Assembly (NCBI GenBank): GCA_951640195.1
Contig: OX621169.1
Coordinates: 930,001 to 994,000, forward strand
Reading direction: 5' to 3'
DNA from: Porpolomopsis calyptriformis
Taxonomy: Eukaryota > Basidiomycota > Agaricomycetes > Agaricales > Hygrophoraceae
DNA length: 64,000 bases
The notes beneath the pieces are model-generated. The model was given only the letters and a program-made list of their open reading frames with translations, was not told the DNA's origin and did no database searches. Made by a program: the position numbers and the translations under genes. Of the stretch, positions 1 to 10,396 are shown piece after piece; positions within the stretch are counted from its first letter, which is position 1; each line of letters opens with the position of its first letter.

Positions 1-171
1 ATTCTGTGATGCCTCCGAAATATCCAAATCGAATCTGCGAAACTTATCGCAAAAATGATAACGCCGTGCATGGGACTCTGATGGTTTCATACATCGAGGG
101 GAAGGGTTTGATAACCTCTCACGCCAAGGTCAGATAATGCTGCTCTTGTAGCCAACATTCTAGAGGTCTGA

Positions 172-369
172 TCAACTACCCGCATCGCAGACAGTCGAAA
201 AACTCACACTCTGTATCACCCCGACCAATTCGTACTTGATCATCATCAATTCCCCCACCCCTTCAGATGAGGGTCTACCCCCTAGGAACCTGACCAAATT
301 AAATTTTCCCGAGTGGCGTAGTATCAGCCCAATCTGCGACAGGAGTTGTTGGAATTGCTTAATGGTCAC
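172..369 (-). CDS. possible exon of an unidentified gene
   Basis: An open reading frame of about 50 usable codons on the minus strand follows a good acceptor (TTTTTTAG just upstream) and ends near a consensus donor GTGAGT. It would encode a short segment with hydrophobic heptad-like spacing. I do not recognise the protein and see no start codon, so this may be one exon of a gene running off the left edge, or chance. It lies downstream of the eIF2B epsilon stop codon on the same strand. Confidence 0.2.
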   Translation of the reverse strand: MTIKQFQQLLSQIGLILRHSGKFNLVRFLGGRPSSEGVGELMMIKYELVGVIQSVSFSTVCDAGS

Positions 370-464
370 CTAAAAAAGCAAACAGGATCATAACCCCATG
401 ATATGAAAAATCTCAATGGATATGCCATCGACGAATCAAACAGGATACCTATTCATTGCAACGG

Positions 465-3200
465 TCATGCGCTATCCTCCTGCGCATCAAGTTGTTCTAT
501 CATCCTCGTTCCAACTGCCCAACACTTTTTCATATTCTCTAGCCTCGGTCCAGCCTTCAATCCGTCACCACGAGAGGATGGACGTGTATGCCACGCCTTG
601 ATATCATCCTCCTCAACTATATCAACCTCATAAAATACCGCCAGAATCTGCCCAAATAACGACAACCGATCAGAAGTCGCGCAATGAACCTAACAGGGGG
701 GCCATTAAAAAAATAAAGAAAACAAATCATCAATGATCATAGCGCAGCCCATACAGCATGACTTACGTACCTGTAATGCAGCAACAGTTTCCACAGCATC
801 TACCCCTCCAATTTTATTCACGAGTTCTCCCCATCTACCGACAACACTCGCAACTTCTCGTCGTTGCGCCCCAATATCTCCTGGAATGATCCTGATCCGT
901 TGGACGATAGCCGCGATCACAGCTTCCCGCACGCGGCTCAACGACACATTGCTCGCCATTCGCAGCGTCTTGAGCTCGACGGCAGCATCGTCCACCGAAT
1001 GGCCCTCCGCAAAGGCACGCTCGAGGGATTGTTTCACCTCATTTCTAAATTCGTGTTCGGCAGCAGCATCTATCGGAGTATTCGGTGTGAGAGGAAGGTC
1101 CGCAGCAGCAGAGGCTGCGAGGATAGCGAATTGAGAATGATCGCCGTCGTCTTCTGATGAATCGGTTTCATCTTCTTCCGAGGATGTCTCAGAGCTTTGG
1201 TCTGTGAAATCTGCGTCCCCTGCATCATCACCTGTGAAAAAAGAAATAATCACATCAACTTCTTTGCGTTAAACTAAAGGTGGACCAAACCTATGCGCAA
1301 GAAACGTTGGTTCCTCTGATTTTCGGGGCTGTCCATATCATCGTCTTCGTCTTCGTTGTCAAGGCTATCGTTTGGCCAGACGATAGCATTCGAATCCTCT
1401 CCCAATACCGCCGCAATTGAGCCTTGACCTATAGATCACATCAAGTCGAATAAATCGTCACAGTGGCAGGAATCAAAAGAGAGAGAAAAAGCATACAGGC
1501 TTCGACCTCGTCCAAGTCTGAATCCTCATCTTCTTCAACACCCGTACATTCACTTTTCTTCATAGACAACCTTTCAAATGCTTTCAACACCGCCCCCGGA
1601 CCAAGAACAACGCCATCGCCAATCAAACACCCTCTATTCACCGTGCTTTTCTCCTTGATTGATACCCCAGTCCCGACGATGCTCCGTTCAATAACACATT
1701 CCGGTCCAACATATGTATTGTCAAAAATATACGAATCACGGATGATAGCGCCGGCACTGATCGTACAATGCTTCCCTATCACCGAGGCGATGACTTTCGC
1801 GTTATCCGATATGGTGGTAGATGACCCGATGAGCGTGTTGGTCCCGACTTCACAAGTTCTACAATGATTATTCCCAGTATAAAAAGAGATCGACGATGCA
1901 TGGTTGGTGCATACACATACCGGGAAAGGATGACTCCACCGTCTTTTGCGATATACTTGTTGCCACGTATATGTTCGTATACATGACCGCCTGGATAGTT
2001 ATTATCTGGTACTAATGGGAACGTCCATCGCGAGATGATGTCTTTGCTAGAGAAAGTCGAGATCTCTCGTATGAACGAAAAGGGAAGGATAGAAATCAGA
2101 GAAGATGCCCACCTGACAGAGTCGTAGCTCTTGGTGTCCTTCACACGAGCGGCGTATCCTTCTGTCACGACGTAGCAATATATTTTCTTCATCAACAAAT
2201 CCGATGTAAGGACGCCATGCACGAAATCTCTGCGTACGTCGAGGTAATCAAAATTGTCTTGGAATAAGGAGGGCACCTAGATAGCGTGAGTAGGTGTGAC
2301 ACTCCTACCGGTGAGGAACCGACCCACTTCGACAGAGCAGACATCTATAGAACAGTCAATGAGGTCATTGCGAATCTCAACCTCTGGATGTGCTTCTAGT
2401 ATCCCACGCGGGATTCGACACACTTTGCTCTGGGGGTACCCCAACAGAGGTTCGTAATGCAAACACTCGGACGTCTTCGGGTCCAACACAAATACCGATG
2501 AGTCGCCACGCGATCTAAATAAAAGTTCAAATAACCATCGACGACAAAACGAAAAAAAGACCCCCTACCTCGTCCGATGTCTCACCCCACTCTCCTTCAC
2601 GACCATAGTCATAATCGCGTCCTTATTCATCTTCCGCCTCTCCTTATGCACCCGCACCACCTGCTCGATCTTCACATTACTCACCAGATCCCCCATGACC
2701 AGCACGAAATCACTCGTCACGATCCCGCGCGTGTAGACGTCTCGCATCGCGTCCCCGACCGAGAACGTCTCCTTTGCGATCATGATAGGGACAATCTTGA
2801 GTCCAGAGTTCGGTTTCGACCATTTCGAGTCTCTGGGGTTAGACAGATCGTAAGGTCAGCTGCGTGCGATAAGGGGGAGACATGCTTTATAGCGGCTTTG
2901 ATGAGTTGAGTGTGAGACCGACAGACGACGAAGACCTCCTGTATGCCAGCAAGGGCAAGACTCTCGAAAGTCCACTCTAATAGTGGTGTGTTACATATGG
3001 GGAGCAGACACTAAATAGATGGGTGATGAGCTTGATGATAGCATTTGTCAGAATACACGACTTGCTCGAGGCCTTTGGGTTGTGAGTGGTTTGAACCTCT
3101 TGTTGAAGCTGTCGGCCAGAACGACGGCCTGCAAAACCTCATCCTCTTCCTCGGCATTGACCTTTTTTTCCTTTCCGGTACTTGCAGACTTGTGCGCCAT
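465..3200 (-). CDS. GCD6: translation initiation factor eIF2B, epsilon subunit
   Basis: Catalytic subunit of eIF2B, the cytosolic guanine nucleotide exchange factor that recharges eIF2 with GTP. The N-terminal nucleotidyltransferase-like domain is recognisable (PRCLLPICNTPLLEWT, then SKWSKPNSG and GDAMRDVYTRGI). The signature IRNDLIDCSIDVC follows, then left-handed beta-helix hexapeptides (IGKHCTISAGAIIRDSYIF), an acidic linker, and the C-terminal W2/HEAT catalytic domain ending in VDIVEEDDIKAW and an acidic tail. The start is the ATG at 3200, giving MAHKSASTGK. At least nine exons are needed. Two introns fit the frame only with GC donors: 3011-3065 (GCAAGT) and 2833-2885 (GCATGT). Others include GT-AG introns near 2522-2572, 2277-2326 and 2067-2113. 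Family identity is very secure; some splice boundaries in the acidic linker (1250-1460) and near 665-770 are less so. Confidence 0.93.
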
Positions 3201-3626
3201 GAGAGTTGTAAAAGAGCGAATTTTTCTCGCAGCCGACGAGATAATGCAAACAAGTCACTGTTTATAATGCAACTAAGGACATGATAGCGATCCGTTACGA
3301 GGGGTATGTGGATCAGGGATCACCATTAAGTAGAAATACGGATCAGGCTAATCGTGATAAATGTGGATCGTAGAAAATGAAAAGAAAAGAAAAAAACGAA
3401 AGCAAGACCAGATCCGATGCCTAAAGTATGAAGAAATCAACACGGGAAAACGGAAAGATCCACCAGACGTTAATCATGGACGAGATACGAGATGTTTGCG
3501 CGGGAACCAAGATGGGAGGAGGATGTGTGAGAGGGGAGATGGTGGAAGGATAAAAAAGGATCATGTCATACGTTCGATTCATTAGGGTTAAGAAAAAATG
3601 ATTCGCCTGGGAGCAGAGAAAAACGC
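3201..3626. other. intergenic region upstream of eIF2B epsilon
   Basis: About 425 bp between the eIF2B epsilon start codon and the stop codon of the next minus-strand gene. It must hold the eIF2B epsilon promoter and the 3' UTR of its neighbour. I see no convincing coding sequence, RNA gene or repeat here. Confidence 0.5.
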
Positions 3627-4850
3627 CTATGCAGCTGCAGCAACGGGTGTTGACGCGGGGGCAGTGTCGATGGGCTTGGGAGCTTCCGAAGTGGGCGGAG
3701 CGTTGGCATCGGCGGCAGGATTGTCAAGTGGAGCGATGGGGGCGGGCTCATCAATCTTGGGAGGGTTCTCGTCAACCTTGGCAGGAGTGGATACATCATG
3801 CCTGGTGGATTTGAAGGGGAACATCTGAGTGAATCGGCCAGAAAGGCGACGACCAATTTTCGTCAGCCTAAGGGTTTCCTTTTCGTCCTTCTTTTCTTCC
3901 TGTATAGATGGTGACGATGAGAGTAAATTAATGGAATTGGACAAGAAAACTGACTTTGGCATCCTTGGGAGCCTCCTCGGGGGCAGCCTCCGCAGTAGGT
4001 TCAGCGGGACTCTCAGCAGGCTTCTCGCTATGGTAAATGAGTCAATCGACTATAGGCGCCTATAAATACGACAATGACTCACGTATCCTTGACAGGCTCA
4101 TCAGGCTTGGCTGCTTCGGGGGAAGGCTCCGCGGGAGCCTCAGGAGCAGCCTCCCCCTCTTTGGGAGCGTCAGCGGCGGAGGAGGTCTAAGAAAGGAAAG
4201 GATGAGAAGTAAACAAAGGTGAGAAAACAAGTAACGAACCGATTCTTCCTTTTTCTTGTCCTTTTTCTTCTTCTTCTCGACCTTGGGTTTGTCCTTGTCA
4301 TGCTTGAAAGGTGCGAGAATCTTAGCTATAAAGTTGGGACTCTTGGGCCTGTCCTCTTTCTTCTCACCCTCGGCAGCGGGCTTGGAAAAAAAAAAGTTGA
4401 TATATTGAAATTAGCGTGGGAAATTTAATTTTTTTTAGCGAAGAAAAAGAGAGTTAGGAAGGAAATACGAGGAAAACGGAACTCACAGCAGCTGCGGCGT
4501 CATCTGCGGGAGAGGGTTCGATAGCGGCGGCGGCAGGGGCAGCGTCGCCAGAAGCAGGAGCCGGTTCAGTGGCTGCGGCGGGGCTGGGAGATTCCTGAAA
4601 GAGAAAATGGATGAGAATGGAGAGGTGAGAGGTAAAAGGACGAACCTCGGCGGTGACATCAGTCTTGGTGGCCTCCTGTTGATGAATGAGAGGGAAAGAT
4701 AAGGAGAAAAAAATGAGAGAAACTGACGGGGGCGGGGGCGGGAGAGGCCTCGGCAGGTGCAGGAGCGGGCTGTGCAGGCTGAGCGGTGGTGGTAGAGTCA
4801 GTCTTTTGTTCCTCAACGGGGGGTTGAGCGGCAGCTTCAGTAGTGGACAT
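3627..4850 (-). CDS. intrinsically disordered Ala/Pro/Glu-rich protein
   Basis: The protein starts MSTTEAAAQPPVEE (ATG at 4850) and is spliced from several short exons; clear introns lie near 4681-4732 and 4598-4645. Composition is dominated by Ala, Pro, Glu and Thr repeats. Two more ordered stretches stand out: PKSPNFIAKILAPFK followed by a long Lys-rich tract, and LRLTKIGRRLSGRFTQMF in the C-terminal exon, both basic and amphipathic. It ends in an Ala run before TAG at 3627-3629. No catalytic domain is visible. The two basic amphipathic segments could bind membrane or nucleic acid, but that is only inference. The consistent frame across introns and the strong amino-acid bias support a real gene of unknown function. 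Confidence 0.65.
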
Positions 4851-5317
4851 TATTTAGTAAATAGGAAGGATGCTGGGAGAGAGGGATGTGAGCGTGAGAG
4901 AGAGATGGAGAGAGGAGACGAACGAATAGGAATGGGTGTGATGTATGCTTGTCGGTAGAGGATGATGAAGAAAAGAGAGAAGCTGGGTTGTGAGTTGAAA
5001 CAGTTTTTAGCGCCTTCTTATCCTTATTTGGTCCGGACAAATAACAAATAAATACAATTACTAGTTTTCTCACGCTCTTAGTCCCCTTCGCCTTCGATTG
5101 AGATCCAGCCTCGCATCCATCTGACTCTATCACGTGGGACAATACACGCGACTCGGTTTCAATCATCTTAACGTCATCCCCATCGTCCTCCACGACCAGC
5201 ACGACCAGCAAAATCGTCTTCCATATATTGTGGAGCAGAGTACAATGATGACCAGAATACAATAACCATACTTCCCTCTTAACCCTAACCGATCATGCCA
5301 ATCGTAAGCCCAACATC
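4851..5317. promoter_or_regulatory. divergent intergenic region
   Basis: 467 bp between two divergent start codons (4850 minus, 5318 plus). It should contain both promoters. It includes pyrimidine-rich tracts but no TATA box that I would assign, and no coding sequence that I can support. Confidence 0.4.
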
Positions 5318-6199
5318 ATGTTCATCTCCATCCTTCTCTTCATATCCTTTCTCCTCCTCTTCCTCATCTCGCTTTCTGTCCCCATCATAAAATCCATCTT
5401 TTTCTTCCGTCTCATTGCTAAAGCTACCACCAGTTTTCTCAATTCCAGCGCCTCCGGTTCCGCCACCTTCGGTCTATGGGGTTACTGCCTCTCTTCTCTT
5501 GACATCTCGTCCGTCTTTCCTCCCTCTGCCTTTTCGTTACTCACTCCCAGATACAGTGTCGCTGGATTCAATCACGACTCCTCATCATCCTGTTCAAAGC
5601 CCAAACTCGGATACTCTTTCGATTCAACTCTCGCAAACGCTCTGTATGTCTCCCTTCGATCTACCCATCCCTTCTCACCCCCTCTCTCAGCCACGTATCC
5701 GGTTTTGAAAATCTCATCTCCCGCACCCTTACTCTAATTCTTGTCCTCCATCCCATAGGCACGTGCCCCTCCATCTTTCTTTTTCTCCTTATTCACCCTT
5801 CATCTCCAGCCTGCATTCTCACCTTTCTCGCCCTCGCAATCTCTCTCCTCACCCTCAGACGTCCTTCCGACGGCACATCCCGTTGGCCTTTAAATCTCGC
5901 TTTCGGAGTTAGCATTCTCGCCACCCTCACAACCACGATCGCCTTTTTCATCGATCTTGGCTTTGTTGCCGTCATCCACCACAAAGTACAAAACGATTCC
6001 GATGGTGTCCTCACCCTCAATTTTGGTAATGCTGTATGTCACAACCGGTACCTCTAAATCTTATCATACACCTGACAGCTCTTCCCAGGTCTGGATGACA
6101 TTGGCTGCCGCAATCGCCCTTTGGATAGCGACTGTGGGAGCATATGCCAGCTTCATTGGCTGTGGAAGGAGACATAAACAAACACAAGATACCTTCTAG
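5318..6199 (+). CDS. SUR7/PalI (Rim9)-family membrane protein
   Basis: Four-transmembrane protein of the fungal SUR7/PalI family, which includes eisosome proteins and the pH-sensing component PalI/Rim9. Exons 5318-5643, 5691-6033 and 6089-6199 join in frame to 259 residues. The N-terminal membrane helix ends in the family-typical SVPIIKS. The extracellular loop carries FGLWGYC and a second cysteine before KPKLGYS, the usual pair. Then come NLISRTLTLILVLHP, two further helices with FFIDLGFVAVI, and a last helix (WMTLAAAIALWIATVGAYA). The C-terminal tail is short (CGRRHKQTQDTF), so the long cytoplasmic tail of classical PalI is absent. The start at 5318 is chosen because the first helix begins there; an upstream ATG at 5296 is out of frame. 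Family sure; which subfamily is not. Confidence 0.85.
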
Positions 6200-6301
6200 A
6201 ACACCACGTTCGAAGTATGTTATCGACACGTTGCTATGGCACCAGCCTATCTTCCCCCTTTAATATATGCATTTGTCTAATTGTATATTACGTCACCGCT
6301 G

Positions 6302-8659
6302 CTATCCAATAATCGGGGCCTTAACCATCGTTTTCGGAGCGGATACCCTTGTCCGGGGTGGAGGACGCAGACCTTTCGCCTTCATTCGCCTCCGTTTTGC
6401 CTCTGTAATTAACCTTGAGCATTTAAAGCATGAGTGCGATACACAACAAAAACAAACCTTCAAGATACGGTCTATCCTCCTCTGAATCGAACTCAACCTC
6501 TTCCTCATCCTCCACCACTACCTCCCCTCCCTTTTCACCCGCGGACTTGTCCACTTTCACCCGTCGCCCCACCTTAAATTTTGCCACATAAAATCCATCC
6601 ATATTATGCACATGCGGGTAAAACCGCCTTGTCAACCTCAAGCTGTCATCAAACCTCTTCCCTCGGTACTTTGTGAACCCTTCCCGTCCGAACGCGAGCC
6701 CCGTGTCGACCAGCCTCGCATTCGGCCGCTTCCGCAGCGCATAATCCACCGTGGCCTCGTTCTCCTCCACGGTGACCGAGCACGTCGAGTACACGGCGTA
6801 CCCGCCCGTTTTTGATTCCGGACTCACGCTGTCGATCGCGCACAGAATAAGCTGCTTTTGGAGATGTGAGAGAAGTACAAGGTCGCGATCGGACTGGTAA
6901 CTCTCCCATCAGTTTATCGGATCACAATGGACAATAAGAAACATGAAACATGCCTTGTTTATTTTGATGCTCGGATCCTTGCTGATCACACCCGTCCCGC
7001 TGCAAGGAGCGTCCAGCAACACCCTATCAAACCCGCCCATCACCTTGGGGAATTCCCTCCCGTCATAAGAACACACTATCACATTCTTGCATCCTAACCT
7101 GTGAACATTCGCAGCAAGACTTTTGGTCCGCGCCTTGTTCGCGTCGTTGGCGAAGACTATACCTGCATTTTGGAGCAGTGCGGAGATGTGCGTTGCTTTT
7201 CCCCCAGGGGCCGAAGCCATGTCTAGGATACGTTCGCTGGGCTGCGGTGCGAGTGCGATAACAGGAAGGAAAGACGATGCAGCTTGAAGCATGTAATGGC
7301 CTGCAAGGTATTCGGGCGTGGCACCTAGCATGACCGTTTAATACAAAGAAAAAGACGCTGCGTGCCAAAGGATATTACCTATCGGTACGCTACTCTCGAA
7401 GACTTGGAGTCCAACATTTGTCCACTTGCCGATGGGTTCCAAGTTGACGCCTCTGTTGATAAGGGTTTGAGCCAGGTCTCGTCTTCTTGTTCGAAGCGTG
7501 TTAGTACGGATGGTGACCGGCCGAGCAACTTCGTTTGCCTCGAAGAACTCGATAGCCTAACACGTGGTTAGAAAAGGTGTTCAAGATAATCACAGTAAGG
7601 AGCACACCTCAGCAACAGGGAACAGTATGAACAGTTTCTCCGCGAGGAACTCGTTGTAACCGTAGTAGCTCGCAATATCTGAAATTAATTGGTCTGTGTA
7701 TTCCGAACGCGAACTGTTGAAAAAAGATATGTCAACTATTCAAATTGCACAAGGAAACACAAACTGACCGACCCTGCTCCGACAACTTTTGAAATTTGCT
7801 CAACACTCTCACACACTTCCGCATCCGCCGCTGGACGAGCTGGACATCTGGCCCTCCATTTTTTTTCTCCTCTTCTCGCTCCTCCGGCGTGGGCAGGTGA
7901 AACGGCTCTCCACCCATATCCCCATTCTCATCCTCATCCTCGTCCATATCAATGTCGTCAGCCGCAGACTCCTGATCACCTTCTCCCACCTGCAACTCCT
8001 CCGCGTCAAGCTCGGCGTCTGCCAATGCCTGGGCATCCATTGCGCGGGAGCGTGCTTCCATGTTGGCCATCGTCACCCGGCCGCCGTCACCCTCGTCATC
8101 GGACGAGCCGAGATCGGAACCACTGGGGGAGATGATGATTTTCGTCAGAGGCTTTGCCAACTTTTTCCTTTTTGTAGATGAAGAAAGGGGATCATCGTCT
8201 TCATCAGAACTGAGGTCTAACTGCACGGTGGGACCTCGTAAAAATTTATCGCTAAAAAGCAAGAAAAATGAATGCAGAATCGCGATCGGAGGTGACAGCG
8301 AAAGGGAGACATACGTTGTTTCCCTCTCCGAGTCAGCTTGATTGTCACTGTACGTTATGACATGATCAATAAAACAGCCAGGATGATAAGGGTAACACAC
8401 ACCTTGTCTGAGCGTCCAGATTCGCATCGTCCGGGAAATCCTCCCATCCATCTGAAGAGTCCTTTCGTTTGAGCTTCCCTTTACTGGAAGGTGCCTTTCC
8501 TTTGGTACTCTCCGCCCTCAATCCGCCTTTAATTTTCTTCGCTGGTCTCCCAACGGGTCCCCCGTCGACCGTTTCCGCCTTGCGTTTACTCACCGTAGAC
8601 CGAACCTTTGGCTCGAGTGGCTCTGGAGGGCCTTGCTTGTTTTTCGCGCGACGACCCAT
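6302..8659 (-). CDS. NOP2: 25S rRNA (cytosine-C5)-methyltransferase Nop2
   Basis: Nucleolar SAM-dependent RNA m5C methyltransferase required for 60S subunit assembly. The N-terminus ([17 protein letters not shown] at 8659) is Lys-rich and followed by long acidic stretches, as in Nop2. The NOL1/NOP2/Sun catalytic core shows the SAM-binding motif [16 protein letters not shown], the catalytic motif [17 protein letters not shown] with its PC cysteine, and [13 protein letters not shown] with the second (TC) cysteine. The core ends [18 protein letters not shown], typical of the family. The last exon encodes a basic tail ([15 protein letters not shown]) ending at TAG 6302-6304. Several short introns are present. 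It sits only 39 bp downstream of the FUN14 stop codon on the same strand. Confidence 0.92.
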
Positions 8660-8698
8660 GAAGTTTAACCGATCGTATATATTTACATTTATTTGGTT

Positions 8699-9427
8699 CT
8701 AACCCAACTGTAGACCCAACGCAAATCCAACCGCAAACGACGCCCTCAGCTGGAAATCCGTCACCAAAAATTTCACAACACCTTTCCACAGAGAATACAC
8801 AGTCGGCGTCTTTCTCATCCCATCAAGTTCCTTCGTAGAGAACCGGTCCTCAAAGCGGAATGCCATCTCATCCCAATCCACTTTGATAATCGACATAGAC
8901 CTTAGATACTTTGATACCAACCCTTCAACTTTACTTCTTTCCGTAGAGAATAAAGCACACACCTGAAGCAACACGAAGACGCCTCCGAGAACGAAAGCGA
9001 CCGCTTTGGCGCTTTTCTTGACGAAAACACCTGCACACAGACCACACACCGTTCCAAACCCAAGCTCATACTTGTTGACGATCGAAGCCGGTGGAGGCGG
9101 GACGCTCTCAGAAGTAGGTAGAGTCGGCGGTGGATTCGATTGGGTTCCTATTTGAATCATTGTCAACCGCATTGAAAACATTCGACTTAAAAAACTACCT
9201 TCGCAATGCACTGTTGGTGTCGTGAATGCAATAGCTACGCCAGATACCCCGGCAGCCTTCAGAAGCAGCAGGGTCGATTTCCTCTGTAAAACGGGATGGC
9301 GCGGCAAAATGGGCGAGTTGCATCGAAGTCGAAGGGTGGAGACGCGACGGCTTGCATTCAGAGACGGGAAAGACTGAAAACGGCACAAACGACGAGAAAA
9401 TGGGGAGGCCAACGTTGAAAACATCAT
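8699..9427 (-). CDS. FUN14 domain mitochondrial membrane protein
   Basis: FUN14 family proteins sit in the outer mitochondrial membrane; animal FUNDC1 is a mitophagy receptor. The N-terminus (MMFSTLASPFSRRLCRF) is rich in Arg, Ser and hydrophobic residues and lacks acids, as in a mitochondrial presequence. The FUN14 domain starts at ELGFGTVCGLCAGVFVKK, continues with AVAFVLGGVFVLLQ, and ends at the stop with DFQLRASFAVGFALGLQLG. An in-frame, stop-free 51-bp segment at 9148-9198 has GT and AG ends and is probably an intron; splicing joins HCEG to TQSNPPP. Its start codon is 61 bp from the divergent proton-channel start, so the two share a very short promoter region. No FUNDC1-type N-terminal LC3 motif is evident. 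Confidence 0.87.
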   Translation of the reverse strand: MMFSTLASPFSRRLCRFQSFPSLNASRRVSTLRLRCNSPILPRHPVLQRKSTLLLLKAAGVSGVAIAFTTPTVHCEGSFLSRMFSMRLTMIQIGTQSNPPPTLPTSESVPPPPASIVNKYELGFGTVCGLCAGVFVKKSAKAVAFVLGGVFVLLQVCALFSTERSKVEGLVSKYLRSMSIIKVDWDEMAFRFEDRFSTKELDGMRKTPTVYSLWKGVVKFLVTDFQLRASFAVGFALGLQLG

Positions 9428-9488
9428 CGAGCGCGCAAGTGGCAGAGCGTCGGTTCTGATGCTGCATCAACTCCAATAATTGCGCCCC

Positions 9489-10240
9489 ATGTCAGAACAA
9501 GACCCGCTCCTGCCAACCCAGAACGACTCTGAAGGACATTCGCAAGGAACAGCCGTGCGCTACCGCGAGCGTACCGCAGCCATCCTCGAGTCCCAAAGAT
9601 TACACCAGTTCGTCATCGCATTGGTCTGTGCACCCTCACCTTTCCCTCCACCATGCCAACCCCTCCACACAGATTACTGTAGACGCCATTTGCGTTATAA
9701 TAGACATCGGTTACTCCTTCCTCTCAGAATCGTGCACACCCGTGGAAGGCCCTGACGCCCCAAAGTACCTCCAAATCCTATCCCTCCTATCTCTCTTCAT
9801 AACCACCTTCTTCTTATTCGAGATACCCATCACATTGTGGGCGCTCGGATTGGAATTTTACAACCCATTTTCGCAAGTCCATCATGCAACATTGCACCTA
9901 TTCGATGCGATCATCATCGTCACCACCTTCATCCTCGAGATTGTCCTCAAGGGAAAGGAGAGAGAACTAGCAGGACTGTTAATCTTGTTTCGTCTATGGC
10001 GTCTCGTCAAATTGGTCGGAGGTAACCGCCTGCCCCTCCCCTTTCTGCCCGTCCAGTTCTGACCCATTTGCGCCGATAGGTATCGCCGTGGGTGCCGGAG
10101 AACTCGAGGAAGAAGCCGACAAACAACTAAGGGCGGCCCAGACGAAGCTCCAGGAAACCGAGGCCGCCCTTTCCGAAACACGCAAAGAGAACGAGGAGCT
10201 GAAAAAGAAGCTCGCCAGTAACGAAACATCAACATCATGA
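9489..10240 (+). CDS. Hv1: voltage-gated proton channel (Hv1 type)
   Basis: Voltage-sensor-only proton channel of the plasma membrane. Exons 9489-9623, 9673-10021 and 10080-10240 join in frame to 214 residues. S1 contains TVDAICVIIDIGY, with an Asp at the position that in Hv1 provides proton selectivity. S2 is LSLLSLFITTFFLFEI, S3 is FDAIIIVTTFILEIVLKGKE, and S4 carries LILFRLWRLVKLVGG, matching the Hv1 RxWRxxR signature except that the third basic residue is Lys. A C-terminal coiled coil (EEEADKQLRAAQTKLQETEA) would support dimerisation, as in known Hv1 channels. The start is the ATG at 9489. The 61-bp gap to the FUN14 start implies a shared promoter. Identity is confident from the combination of S1 Asp, S3 and S4; gating is not testable here. 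Confidence 0.9.
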
Positions 10241-10396
10241 TATAATGTGCAGTAAAATATGTACATGTACAGGACTGTATATACAGGGAGGGGTCTATAT
10301 GTCATATCTTGCTGGCTACAATGGACTGGAATGCGGGGAAATCAAGTACAATGAATGATACAGATGGCGACCCAAACAGAGTTTGTCCGAGAAGTG

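Noticed and set aside
403..633. Plus-strand open frame at the left edge
   Set aside because: It is antisense to the well-conserved W2 domain of eIF2B epsilon and has no motifs.
3361..3585. Lys/Arg-rich plus-strand open frame
   Set aside because: Low complexity, no family match and it overlaps the presumed promoter and 3' UTR of neighbouring minus-strand genes.
5296..5317. Upstream ATG (MPI followed by GTAAGC) as first exon of the SUR7/PalI gene
   Set aside because: It is out of frame, and the ATG at 5318 already starts the first membrane helix at the expected place.
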